In this document: one piece after another, positions 25,462-33,481 of the stretch
Position numbering within the stretch: the first letter of the stretch is position 1
Layout of the letters: each line of letters begins with the position of its first letter
Origin: JARRLC01 sp050290865
GTDB lineage: Bacteria; Pseudomonadota; Alphaproteobacteria; Rhizobiales; Rhodomicrobiaceae
DNA: 47,956 bases
Direction of reading: 5' to 3'
Assembly: GCA_050290865.1 (NCBI GenBank)
Contig: JBNKIW010000025.1
Span: 1-47,956 of the forward strand
Program-made: the position numbers and the translations under genes
Notes under the pieces: model-generated
The model's database searches: none
What the model was told of the DNA's origin: nothing
Seen by the model: the letters and a program-made list of their open reading frames with translations, nothing else

Positions 25462-28400
25462 CTACCCCTTCCTTGAAATCACAAAATTTGCGACGCCGGG
25501 CAGGCGGAACGTAGGCGTCTGCCCGCCCCCGGTGAGGCCCTTGACCTGCTCGGCGACGTAATCCTGCAGTCGACCGAGCCGCACATCGCCCGTCGCGCCG
25601 TCCGCCGCCCCCCCGGCCAATCCTTGCGTCAGGGCGAAGGTGAAGGCACCATGCCGCAGATCGGCATCCTCGAATGACGGCGCGCCGCGGTCTGTGGCCG
25701 AAAACATCACAATTCCCGGCCCCGCCAGATGAACCAATCGGTCGTCATAAGCGCCATGAGCATGGCAGGTATCGACGAACATCAACCGCTGCCCCTCCGC
25801 GTTGTGCAGCGCCCGCTGGAATGTCGGCCACGGCACCACGGAGGTGGGCAGCCAGTGTTTGCCGTCCACCCGTGCGTTTTGCGGCAGGAACAGGTAGTCG
25901 CCCTGGCTCGGACGGTTCGTGTAGCGGTCCAGAAAGCGGATCTGGTTGTCGGTCGGCCCGGTAGTGCCGTGTCCGGCGAGGAACAGCGCGACCGTGTCCT
26001 CAGGCTTCGCCTTGCGGAACAGCGCCAGCGCGTTCTCGATATTGTCGCGGGTCGGCTCGGCGTCGCCGCCTGTGACCAGCAGCCTGGCCTCCACCGCTTT
26101 ATGCAGCGGTCCGGAATGGCGCGCGATGTGATCGCGGAATGCCCGCGCGTCCCTGGCGGCGAAGCGCAAGGCCGCCTGCGGGTAATGGTCGTAATCATCG
26201 ACGCCGACGGCGATGATGTAGAGCGTGTCGCGCCGGTCGAGCTGGCCGCGTCCGACGAAACGCAGCGCCACGGTGCGGGTGGTCTCGCCCGCCTCGTTGC
26301 GCGCGGTGACGGCGATCTCGTTGACGCCGTGCTGCAGCGGCACGCTGTAGCTGCGGCGTTCCCGTTCTCCGGCGCCGGGGACGGCCGCCGGGTTTGCCTC
26401 GCGCGCGGCGATCTGGCGGCCATTGACGAGGACGCGGATATCGGTTTGCGGATCAGGATTGGCAGCGAGTTCGACGACCACGGTGGCCGGGCTGACGGTG
26501 TGGGTGGAGCCGGGTTTGGGCAGCAGGATGTCGAACTCCGGCGGGCGTTTGACGCGCAAGCTTTCGATGACGTTGGCGGGCAGGCCGAGTTCGGCGAGGG
26601 CGGCCTCGGCGGAGGCCAACTCGATAGCGCGGGCGACGACGTCCGGGCGGTAGAGGCGGCGGGCGAGTTGGGCAGCGCGGATGTAATCGGCTTCGTGCTC
26701 GGGGCCGTGGTTGATCTGCCAGCCGATGAGGGCGTCGCCTTCGGGCGAGGCGGCGTAATAGCCTTGCGGCGTCCACATCACCCATTCGCCGTCGGTACCG
26801 CGGAACAGGGTGACGAGCAGCTCGCGGGTCTTCAGGTTCCACAGCCGCAGCGTTTGATCGTGGGCGCCAGAGAGGAGGAAACGGCCATCGGGCGAGGGTG
26901 CGACGGCCATGACATCGCCCTCATGGCCGATGAAATCGCCAAGCTTGTTACCCGCGCGATCATACGCAGCAAGCACGCCTTGACCACCACCAGAGACGAT
27001 GGTCTCACCATTAGGTGAGAAACTGTAGGAACGGTGGGTGTAGCCATCGATGGTATTGCGCTCGATGGTAGCTACCGTTTGCCCACCCTGTCTGATGTCC
27101 AGGAGGGAGTCATAGGCGTCGCTGCTCCCCTTGCGATGGCTCAGGGACCACCCCTCCCAAACGGCAGCTGAACGAAGAAAAGCCACAGCTCCCCCAGTAT
27201 CTTCCTTTCCTCTTTCCCCGTGGAAGAGAACGGCATTCTCTGACGCTGGGTTGAGCAGAACATCGTTAGCAAGGGCGACTGGTGCGACGAGCCGCGTGTC
27301 ACCCACAGGCAACGTCAGGGCATACTCAAGCGCGGTTGCTTGGTTAATCGCTATCATGCCCTGATGGCCCCATCCGATCCGCCGTCCGTCGGCGGCGAAG
27401 CCTACGGCCCAAACAGGTCGTCCTCGCCCAGCGAGTGTCAGGGGCTTTCCCTTTGGCACACAAGGGCACTTGCCCGTCTGCAACTCCCAAATATGGATTT
27501 CCTGATTGTTACCTCCACCGGTAGCCGCCCAACACCCATCCCGGCTGATGGCGGTGGCACGGACGACATTGTCGTGGCCATGGTAAGCGACAGTTTCCTG
27601 TCCGCTGGCGACGTCGTAAGCGTTGCAGTCATTGCCGACACCGCGCCCCACGCCGGACAACAACGTTTTGCCGTCTGGGCTGAAGCTAAGGCTGCCAACC
27701 TCCGTTTTTCGCTGCACGAGCACTTTGCGGAAGGCGCCTGTCTTCCCATCCCAGAGACGGATTTCGCCGTTTGAATCCCCCGAGGCGATGGTTCCGTCCA
27801 CGGCGACAGCAAGGCTCATGACTGTATCGCCATGGCCGGTCATGTGCGCGATCTCGACACCGTCGGCGATGCGCCACAGGCGGAGATCGTGGTCATGTGC
27901 GCCCGTTACCACGCGCTGACCGTCGGGAGTAAAACCGACGGCGTAGATATGGTCCTTATGGCCGTGCAGTCGTTGTTTGGCGCGCGCCGTCGCCACATCC
28001 CAGACAATGGCGGTTGTGTCGCAGCTCCCCGAAATAAGAAGTCGGCCATCGGGCGAGAAGGCAAGGGCGTTGATAACGCTCTGATGGCCTTTCAGCAGTG
28101 CCTCCACGCGACCGACCGCGAAGTCATAGAGCCGGACCGCGCCCATTTCGCCCCCTGCGTGATCCATCACCCCCGCCGCTGCAAGCTTTCGGCCATCCGA
28201 TGACAAGGCGATCGCGTATATCTTGCCCACATGGCCCGGCGCCACCATGCCGCGGATGGTGCGCACCGCTACGCCCCCCGCCACATCCCAAACCCTGATG
28301 ACCTTGTCGTCAGAAGCCGAGACGAGTTGCCTCCCGTCCGGCGTGAAGGCGATACCCTGTATCTTGGCGGTATGTCCGCCGGTGTCGAGCATCGGAATGG

Positions 28401-28500
28401 GGAGCCCCACCGGTTCGGCACGTGAGGACGGTGTCGGGTCCGCCACCCTTACCTCTTTACCGCCCGGTCTTTTTTGCCACAGCCAGTCCAGCCACCCCAT
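25462..28500 (-). CDS. WD40 beta-propeller-caspase (peptidase C14) fusion protein
   Basis: A 1012-aa cytosolic protein with no signal peptide. Residues about 40-620 hold WD40 blades, recognisable from the DGRxLxSxSxDxxxRxWD pattern (VIRVWDVAGG, AIVWDVATA, DLRLWRIADG, EIRLWDGKTG, TLRLWNLKTR). Then come a helical linker, a short beta-rich segment (TDIRVLVNGRQIAARE), and a C-terminal caspase-like domain beginning RDTLYIIAVGVDDYDH. The catalytic dyad is His844 in LFLAGHGTTG and Cys912 in MFVDTCHAHG. In bacterial caspase proteins the repeat region usually senses or docks and the protease executes, in signalling or cell-death roles. The start is ATG 28500 with only a weak AAGGGCG upstream. The gene begins 9 bp after the stop of a small membrane protein gene, which points to an operon and a functional pair. 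Confidence 0.95.
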   Translation of the reverse strand: MGWLDWLWQKRPGGKEVRVADPTPSSRAEPVGLPIPMLDTGGHTAKIQGIAFTPDGRQLVSASDDKVIRVWDVAGGVAVRTIRGMVAPGHVGKIYAIALSSDGRKLAAAGVMDHAGGEMGAVRLYDFAVGRVEALLKGHQSVINALAFSPDGRLLISGSCDTTAIVWDVATARAKQRLHGHKDHIYAVGFTPDGQRVVTGAHDHDLRLWRIADGVEIAHMTGHGDTVMSLAVAVDGTIASGDSNGEIRLWDGKTGAFRKVLVQRKTEVGSLSFSPDGKTLLSGVGRGVGNDCNAYDVASGQETVAYHGHDNVVRATAISRDGCWAATGGGNNQEIHIWELQTGKCPCVPKGKPLTLAGRGRPVWAVGFAADGRRIGWGHQGMIAINQATALEYALTLPVGDTRLVAPVALANDVLLNPASENAVLFHGERGKEDTGGAVAFLRSAAVWEGWSLSHRKGSSDAYDSLLDIRQGGQTVATIERNTIDGYTHRSYSFSPNGETIVSGGGQGVLAAYDRAGNKLGDFIGHEGDVMAVAPSPDGRFLLSGAHDQTLRLWNLKTRELLVTLFRGTDGEWVMWTPQGYYAASPEGDALIGWQINHGPEHEADYIRAAQLARRLYRPDVVARAIELASAEAALAELGLPANVIESLRVKRPPEFDILLPKPGSTHTVSPATVVVELAANPDPQTDIRVLVNGRQIAAREANPAAVPGAGERERRSYSVPLQHGVNEIAVTARNEAGETTRTVALRFVGRGQLDRRDTLYIIAVGVDDYDHYPQAALRFAARDARAFRDHIARHSGPLHKAVEARLLVTGGDAEPTRDNIENALALFRKAKPEDTVALFLAGHGTTGPTDNQIRFLDRYTNRPSQGDYLFLPQNARVDGKHWLPTSVVPWPTFQRALHNAEGQRLMFVDTCHAHGAYDDRLVHLAGPGIVMFSATDRGAPSFEDADLRHGAFTFALTQGLAGGAADGATGDVRLGRLQDYVAEQVKGLTGGGQTPTFRLPGVANFVISRKG

Positions 28501-28509
28501 GTCGCGCCC

Positions 28510-28899
28510 TTAAAACCACGGCCGCCAGAAACCGCGACGCTCACTGCCGTTCCCGCCGCCCAATGTCCGCGAGATCATCGTCTCCATGCCGCCCGGTGCT
28601 CCGGACCGCCGCCGTTGCACATCGCCTCCCGCAGCGGTCAGCCCCGCAGCCGAGCAGAACACCAGGAAGCCGTTGAGGAACGCCACGAAAAACGGCGTGA
28701 CGGCCGCTGGAGCGCTGCCGTCGATCTGCCCCGCCGCCACCACGCCCAGGCAGATGAATTCGGCGGCGGCCAGCGCAAACCAACGCGGGTTGAAGTTGAA
28801 TGCGAACTGGACCGCGTTGCCGATGGCGAGCGTCGCGCTCGATGCCCCCGCGAATGTGGCCAGGCTTTGCAGGGTGAAGAAGTCGTTGCCGGTTGCCAT
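28510..28899 (-). CDS. Small multi-pass membrane protein paired with the caspase gene
   Basis: A 129-aa protein from ATG 28899 (the frame extends to 28932, adding an unsupported start). It shows up to three hydrophobic segments: LATFAGASSATLAIGNAVQF, WFALAAAEFICLGVVAAGQ and AVTPFFVAFLNGFLVFCSAA. A soluble, Arg/Gly-rich tail ends RRGFWRPWF. I do not recognise a named family. The stop is 9 bp from the caspase start on the same strand, so they are very probably co-transcribed with this gene first. It could anchor the caspase protein, sense the membrane, or be the protease's substrate; these are inferences from position only. Confidence 0.8.
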   Translation of the reverse strand: MATGNDFFTLQSLATFAGASSATLAIGNAVQFAFNFNPRWFALAAAEFICLGVVAAGQIDGSAPAAVTPFFVAFLNGFLVFCSAAGLTAAGGDVQRRRSGAPGGMETMISRTLGGGNGSERRGFWRPWF

Positions 28900-29107
28900 G
28901 GCATGCCCCGTCCGCAAATGAGTGAAGCGCACGCGATGAACTTATGCTCCACGTCATATCGGCTTTGGCTGTCCGGATGAAGTGGCAGGCGGAAGGATCT
29001 GCACATCGTGTGGATTTGTCCCAGCATTCGAGGAGGACACCTGATTGGCACCGTATGTGTGCGGGCGGCGCTTGGAACTGAAGAGCCAAGTGCTTTGCCC
29101 GCGCCCT

Positions 29108-29839
29108 CTACCCTTTCGTCAGCAAAATGCCGACGGCGACGAGAATCCCCGCGCCCAGCGCAACGAGGCTGTATCTGCGCGGCTCTCTTTCCGCCTGCGG
29201 CAACAGGTGCGTCGCCCCGACATAGATCAGCGCACCCGCCGACGCAGCCAGCAGCAGGCCGAGCACGGGCGGGCTGATCCGGCTGATGAAGGGATAGGAA
29301 ACGAGTGTGCCAAGCGGTGTGGTCAGGGCGGCGGCGAAGAACGCCAGCATGAACGATGTTCGCGCCGTGAAACCGCTGCGCACCAGCAGGGTGTAGGTGA
29401 CGATGCCCTCGGGAAACTCATGCAGCACCAAGCCGACGGCCACGAGAACGCCGGTGTACAGGTTGACGCTGAAACTGACCGAATAGATCATGCCGTCCAG
29501 GAACGAGTGCAGCCCGATGCCCATGAGCGGTACGAGCCCGAGCGCATAGTCGGCGCTCTCCTGCTTGTCGCACACATATGCCGTGAGGAAGCGGTTGAAC
29601 AAATGCATGAGCAGATAGCCCCCGAAAAGAAAGGAGGGGGCCTGGGCGTTCATGGCGAGTGCCTGCGGCACGATATGGAGAAAGGATACGGCGATGAGTA
29701 CGCCCGCTGCGAAGCAGGCGAAATAGGTGGTGTTCCGCCGTGCCCAGGGCTCGAACCGCCGGATGGTCAGAATGCCGGCCGTGGTCACCAGCCCGGCTGT
29801 CGTGCTGACGGCGAGGGCGATCGCGAAGTTCTGCTCCAT
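29108..29839 (-). CDS. ZIP family divalent metal transporter
   Basis: A 243-aa integral membrane protein with eight predictable helices. The signature ZIP metal-binding helices are present: HSFLDGMIYS in helix 4 and LHEFPEGIVTY in helix 5. It probably imports Zn2+ or another divalent metal across the inner membrane. The His-rich cytoplasmic loop typical of some members is short or absent. ATG 29839 is a sensible start just ahead of the first hydrophobic helix. It stands alone, with 208 bp between its stop and the membrane-caspase pair upstream of nothing else on this strand. Specific subfamily (ZupT-like or other) is not decided. Confidence 0.92.
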   Translation of the reverse strand: MEQNFAIALAVSTTAGLVTTAGILTIRRFEPWARRNTTYFACFAAGVLIAVSFLHIVPQALAMNAQAPSFLFGGYLLMHLFNRFLTAYVCDKQESADYALGLVPLMGIGLHSFLDGMIYSVSFSVNLYTGVLVAVGLVLHEFPEGIVTYTLLVRSGFTARTSFMLAFFAAALTTPLGTLVSYPFISRISPPVLGLLLAASAGALIYVGATHLLPQAEREPRRYSLVALGAGILVAVGILLTKG

Positions 29840-30056
29840 TGGCGTTCATCCGGGGCGTGCGGCGGCAGGCGGCGTGGGGCGCTGGGGCCACCCTAGACCG
29901 CTGGAGGTAAAGGTTGGCTTTGCGGTTCCGTGACTGCGTCGTTCTGCGGGAAAGCATGCGACCAGAAGCAACCTTTCGTGCTTCGGCATACGATGGCATT
30001 CATCTCATTCATCCCACCTCTTCTCGCCGCGCACCGCCTCCCACCGCGGCCCCCGC

Positions 30057-31505
30057 TTACTTGATCGCCCACACATGCACAACGGGCTTGGCCTCGTCCG
30101 CAAACATCTCCAGCACATAGAGCAGATCATTTTGGCGATCATAGGCGACGGGGCCGATCCGATAACGGCGCTGCGGACCTTTTCCGAGCAGCGCAGTTTC
30201 AATTCCCGCCGGGTTGAGGAGAAGCTGCTCGTCGATATTGAGTGAAGCATATGGCTGTGGCTGCCATGGCTTCATCTCGCCGGCCGCTACCCGCGCCAGA
30301 TCGTCCGGATCGTACAAGATGAACTGCGCATTGAACTGCGTGCTCCACCAGCCGCGGACATCATTGTGGCCGGAACACTCCTTCTCGTCCCGCGGTGGGC
30401 ACCGCTTGCCGTCGGCGAACCGGCAGGCATTGACCTGTGCGACAGCATCGGCATGCACGCAGGGATACTGCGGACCAGCGGGATTGACGAAACCGTACCA
30501 GTATTTCGCGCCCGTCGCCTTCGTACCGGCGAACAAAACCGCGTTTTTTCCCGTGCTTGTCGTGATCCAGGCGCCGCCTTCCCATTCATCCGGGTGCTGG
30601 TAACCCTTGAGGGATCGCTCGATGTTCTCCGTGTTCTGCGAACTCTCGTACAGCAGGAGTACTTTTTCCTCCAGACGCACGCCCGGCTGCGCAGGCGTGC
30701 CGGCGGCATCCGTCCAGGGACGGTAGGCGATGAGCGCCGGTCCCATACCCGACCAGCCGCCATCCCTGAAACGGCCCGTCGCCAAGACACGTCCGCCGAC
30801 GTGTTTGTCGGCCCACGTCTTCGGAATCTCGAACAGATAGCCGTTCACACTGTAGTCGGACTGCTGGCCGATGAACCAGGTTCCGGTGAATTCCGGGGCA
30901 GCGAGGCTCGGACTGAACCAGGCCTGGGTGGGGATCGCTTCGCCGGGCTGAAGGTGCTGTCCCCAGGTGACATGGATTTTCGCGCCCGTCTGCGGCGTAT
31001 CGAGATACTCCATACCGACGCGTGGGATTTCATCGCGTCCCTCGAATTGCCCCTTGGCCACGTCATGAAAATCCTGAAGGAAACGCGCCTTGGGCAAGGC
31101 GTTTGGATCTTTCGACACTTTCGGCCGGGGGATGGTGATCTCGGCCACTTGGTTGCCGTCCGGCAATTCGGCATAGGCCATCCTGTCATGGCCCATTATG
31201 AACAGCGAGCCGTGAAGGCCGTCCCCTTCACCTGCCGGATTGCCATCCGGGCGATAGGTCATGGCGGCCCCGCCCCACGCGAAAGTCTTTGGCCGTTCAT
31301 CTCCGCCTGGCAAGCGGAATGCTCCGAGGTAACGGAAGTCCTTCCGCTGAACCCTTTGACTTTTCGCGGCGGCCATCGCCGTTGCCATTTGAGGAAATCC
31401 AGACGAGTTTCTCTCCAGTCCCGGCAACACAAATGGTAGAATTAGGCCGGTCGCCCCGAGCAAAATTCCGAATTTTCGTAATGATATATTGTGTGAACTT
31501 CGCAT
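30057..31505 (-). CDS. Exported hypothetical protein, 482 aa
   Basis: ATG 31505 has GGGAG 7 bases upstream and starts a signal peptide (SLRKFGILLGATGLILPFVLP). The frame extends to 31628 but that part lacks support. The mature chain reads like a beta-propeller or carbohydrate/metal-binding exported protein: FRYLGAFRLPGGD, YRPDGNPAGEGDGLHGSLFI, FIGQQSDYSVNGYLFEIPK, RWSTQFN-like segments and QNDLLYVLEMFADE near the end. A Cys-rich insert (YPCVHADAVAQVNACR, CPPRDEKECSGHND) may form disulphides, consistent with export. I do not recognise a named family and propose no function. Confidence 0.85.
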   Translation of the reverse strand: MRSSHNISLRKFGILLGATGLILPFVLPGLERNSSGFPQMATAMAAAKSQRVQRKDFRYLGAFRLPGGDERPKTFAWGGAAMTYRPDGNPAGEGDGLHGSLFIMGHDRMAYAELPDGNQVAEITIPRPKVSKDPNALPKARFLQDFHDVAKGQFEGRDEIPRVGMEYLDTPQTGAKIHVTWGQHLQPGEAIPTQAWFSPSLAAPEFTGTWFIGQQSDYSVNGYLFEIPKTWADKHVGGRVLATGRFRDGGWSGMGPALIAYRPWTDAAGTPAQPGVRLEEKVLLLYESSQNTENIERSLKGYQHPDEWEGGAWITTSTGKNAVLFAGTKATGAKYWYGFVNPAGPQYPCVHADAVAQVNACRFADGKRCPPRDEKECSGHNDVRGWWSTQFNAQFILYDPDDLARVAAGEMKPWQPQPYASLNIDEQLLLNPAGIETALLGKGPQRRYRIGPVAYDRQNDLLYVLEMFADEAKPVVHVWAIK

Positions 31506-31707
31506 TGAACAGCTCCCGCGAATATCGGCGGTTTCCGATGATTTCAACGCCCACTGCCACATATCAAAATGGATGGCGTCTGTCGCCACCGCGGCCAGAA
31601 CCTTTGCCATCAACGCCAAGCGTGCCAAGAATTCCGAAATGTGGAACCGGCTGACCGGGACAATGCCCGGTCAAACCCTGTGGACGTGTGAGCGAGCCTT
31701 GCGATCT

Positions 31708-32052
31708 TCAGTGAATACGGATCCTCTTGCATGGTCTGGCCCGGACAACGCAGCAGACCTTAGACGGATACCTGTTGCAGCGGTGCCATTTATCTTTGGC
31801 GAGAGACCAACTTCCATATCTGGAAGACCACACGGCGATCGCCTTGCTCAGGGCCATCTTTTTGTTGCGGCTACAAACCCACCCAGTCTTGACGGGGCGG
31901 GTGCAGAGCAATTTGAACCGCGGGAGAGGGCGGTCGAGCCGATGTGTATCGTGGCGCTGTGCTTGCGCCGTGCCACCCAATGGGGAAATCAAAACGCCGC
32001 AGCCGAGCATAACCGCCAACGTCATTGTCGTGATCGTCTTGATCGCGGGCAT
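31708..32052 (-). CDS. Small exported Cys-containing protein, 114 aa
   Basis: The ATG at 32052 has AGGAG about 7 bases upstream and starts a convincing signal peptide (TITTMTLAVMLGCGVLI, cleavage after AQAQ). The mature 80 residues are basic, with Trp and Cys residues (TGWVCSRNKK, CNRYPSKVCCVV). I do not recognise a family. The overlapping plus-strand frames have no ribosome binding site and are rejected. It lies 202 bp upstream of the large exported gene on the same strand; co-transcription is possible. Confidence 0.62.
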   Translation of the reverse strand: MPAIKTITTMTLAVMLGCGVLISPLGGTAQAQRHDTHRLDRPLPRFKLLCTRPVKTGWVCSRNKKMALSKAIAVWSSRYGSWSLAKDKWHRCNRYPSKVCCVVRARPCKRIRIH

Positions 32053-32289
32053 CTCATTTCTCCTGAATATTTGAAGTCATTCGCGTATGAGGCAAAGCCT
32101 CCTATTGGCAGCGATACGCCTTGCTTTCCCAAAGTTCACGATCGAGAACGCGAACGGTAAGCGGGCTGCTCATATTGATTGGTCGCCGAAGGGCGTCAGC
32201 TGGTTCACGGAATTGTGAAAAATGGCGTTGTTCGCCCGTACCCGCCACGAGGAATTCCTCCGTGCCATCCTCCAGAACTTGCAGCCAAT

Positions 32290-32337
32290 AACCCCCAGCA
32301 AAGCTGGGGGTTTGAAGGGGAACCGCCATGGGCGGTT
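32290..32337. other. Paired hairpins at the IS200 3' (right) end
   Basis: AACCCCCAGC-AAA-GCTGGGGGTT (32290-32312) is followed 8 bases later by AACCGCC-ATG-GGCGGTT (32321-32337). One is probably the right-end structure recognised by TnpA. The first is also followed by TTT on the plus strand and could act as a terminator. Confidence 0.65.
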
Positions 32338-32367
32338 ATGAAGGATTTTGGGAAAAGTGAGGGGACT

Positions 32368-32811
32368 TTATGAGGACGCGAACTTCAATTGCATTTGGTC
32401 CAACTGCTTGTCCGCCATTTCCTGATTTCTGATATAGGCGCGGATCATCTCCTCATCACGCCCGACGGTCGAAACGAAATATCCCCGCGCCCAGAATTTG
32501 TGCCCCAAGAAATTGCGCAGCTTGCGTTCGACATTTTGCGCGATCCATATCGAACTCTTCCCCTTGAGATAACCGATCACCTCCGCCACGGAATATTTGG
32601 GCGGGATCGATATCAGAATGTGCACCTGGTCAGGCATCAGATGCCCTTCCTCGATACGGCATTCCTTGCGCCGGGCAAGCTCGTGAAATACAGTCCCCAA
32701 ATGCTGCCGAAGGTGGCCAAACAGCGCCTTTTTGCGATATTTCGGCGTGAAGACGACATGGTACTTGCACTCCCATGTCGCGTGGTTCAGGTGATTATGA
32801 TCTCGTGACAT
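32368..32811 (-). CDS. tnpA: IS200/IS605 family transposase TnpA (Y1 HUH enzyme, altered HUH motif)
   Basis: A 147-aa protein of typical IS200 TnpA length with family segments YHVVFTPKYRKK, GHLMPD, SIPPKYSVAEVIGYLKGKS, FWARGYFVSTVGRDE and IRAYIRNQE. The catalytic Tyr is expected in the Y-containing helix after GRDEEMIRAY. The HUH motif, usually PDHVH or PDHIH, reads PDQVH here, so the first metal-binding His is Gln (codon CAG). ATG 32811 has AAGGAG 7 bases upstream, but that Shine-Dalgarno is covered by an inverted repeat. The normal reaction is single-strand cut and paste of the element. With Gln at this place activity is doubtful. Confidence 0.93.
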   Translation of the reverse strand: MSRDHNHLNHATWECKYHVVFTPKYRKKALFGHLRQHLGTVFHELARRKECRIEEGHLMPDQVHILISIPPKYSVAEVIGYLKGKSSIWIAQNVERKLRNFLGHKFWARGYFVSTVGRDEEMIRAYIRNQEMADKQLDQMQLKFASS

Positions 32812-32814
32812 TGT

Positions 32815-32852
32815 GATCTCCTTGTGGGGCCCGGCGGTTCCCTGAGGAGATC
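32815..32852 (-). promoter_or_regulatory. Leader hairpin hiding the tnpA Shine-Dalgarno
   Basis: On the minus strand GATCTCCT (32845-32852) can pair perfectly with AGGAGATC (32815-32822) across a 22-base loop. The downstream arm contains the tnpA Shine-Dalgarno, so the fold would block initiation. IS200 elements are known to limit transposase this way. The pairing is read directly from sequence. Confidence 0.7.
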
Positions 32853-33069
32853 CTGTGACTCTGGGACGCTAATCCCGCAGCCGTCAAACAGCCTCTCTTC
32901 GCTCCGGCATAGCCGGAGGCTTAGCGGGAGAGTTATGAACTGCGGCTCCGAGAACATGTGCGAGAAAACCCTCGCGCTGCTCCCGCGACCAACATCACCC
33001 ATCGGCGGATATGGTGGCTCACGTTGCCGCCATCTTCCTTGCTAACACTGCTGCCATCCTTTAGCGGCA

Positions 33070-33190
33070 TGTTCGAAGATGGCGAATGCTATCCGCGCGG
33101 AAGCCCTCCGCCGCGCCATGGCCGCGCTGATCGACAAGGCCGAGGCGAAGGAAGCACACCCAGCCTACTGGGCACCGTTCATCAGTAGGG
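33070..33190 (+). pseudogene. Relic of a CHAT-domain C terminus
   Basis: A 35-residue stretch reads IRAEALRRAMAALIDKAEA followed by KEAHPAYWAPF. It matches the last residues of the TPR-CHAT protein at 20856-24386 (AEALRRSMLALIDKG, KETHPAYWAPF) and, less closely, that at 37369-40247. Nothing of the preceding CHAT domain remains. It lies 150 bp beyond the IS200-like element, so insertion or recombination there may have removed the rest. 33191-33481 shows nothing recognisable. Confidence 0.78.
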
Positions 33191-33481
33191 GAAGGTGCTC
33201 GTTGAACAGGCGGCATTATCCGGCGGCCGCCAGCAGTAAATGCCGCAGCGCCAACGGCAGATAACTGCAGTATAACCGCTGTAATTCCAACCATCCGCAA
33301 CGGCAGGTTCCGACCCAACGCGAAAGGACGAGGAAAGACGCGCCGCGCGAATCGATCGGCCTACAGTGTCCCCAGACCGCGGCAGCTGTTCTTCAGTAAA
33401 CGGTCGCGCGGCACAGCACGCCCACTTGCCTCCCTTCCCACCACCCGCTTGCGTTCTGAGCGCAGTCTCGTTGCCACCACA

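Larger units (their letters stand above)
32290..32920 (-). mobile_element. IS200-like (IS200/IS605) element, single tnpA
   Basis: The element comprises a Y1 transposase gene with hairpins on both sides and no terminal inverted repeats, as usual for this group. On the 3' side of tnpA there are two hairpins: 32290-32312 (10-bp stem, loop AAA) and 32321-32337 (7-bp stem, loop ATG). On the 5' side lies 32901-32920 (GCTCCGGC, loop, GCCGGAGGC). I placed the ends at the outermost hairpins; true ends may be 10-40 bp further out and cannot be fixed without a reference copy. A CHAT-gene relic starts about 150 bp beyond the 5' side. Confidence 0.7.

Noticed and set aside
25729..27018. Plus-strand frame of 429 aa within the caspase gene
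   Set aside because: GC-rich antisense frame opposite the caspase and propeller coding; no recognisable protein.
30366..31439. Plus-strand frame of 357 aa opposite the exported protein
   Set aside because: The minus strand has a signal peptide and a good ribosome binding site; the plus frame has neither.
32102..32329. Minus-strand frame of 75 aa
   Set aside because: It starts inside the IS200 right-end hairpins, has no ribosome binding site and no family.
33061..33318. Minus-strand frame of 85 aa with a hydrophobic N terminus
   Set aside because: Its C-terminal half is antisense to the CHAT relic; the hydrophobic start is probably chance.
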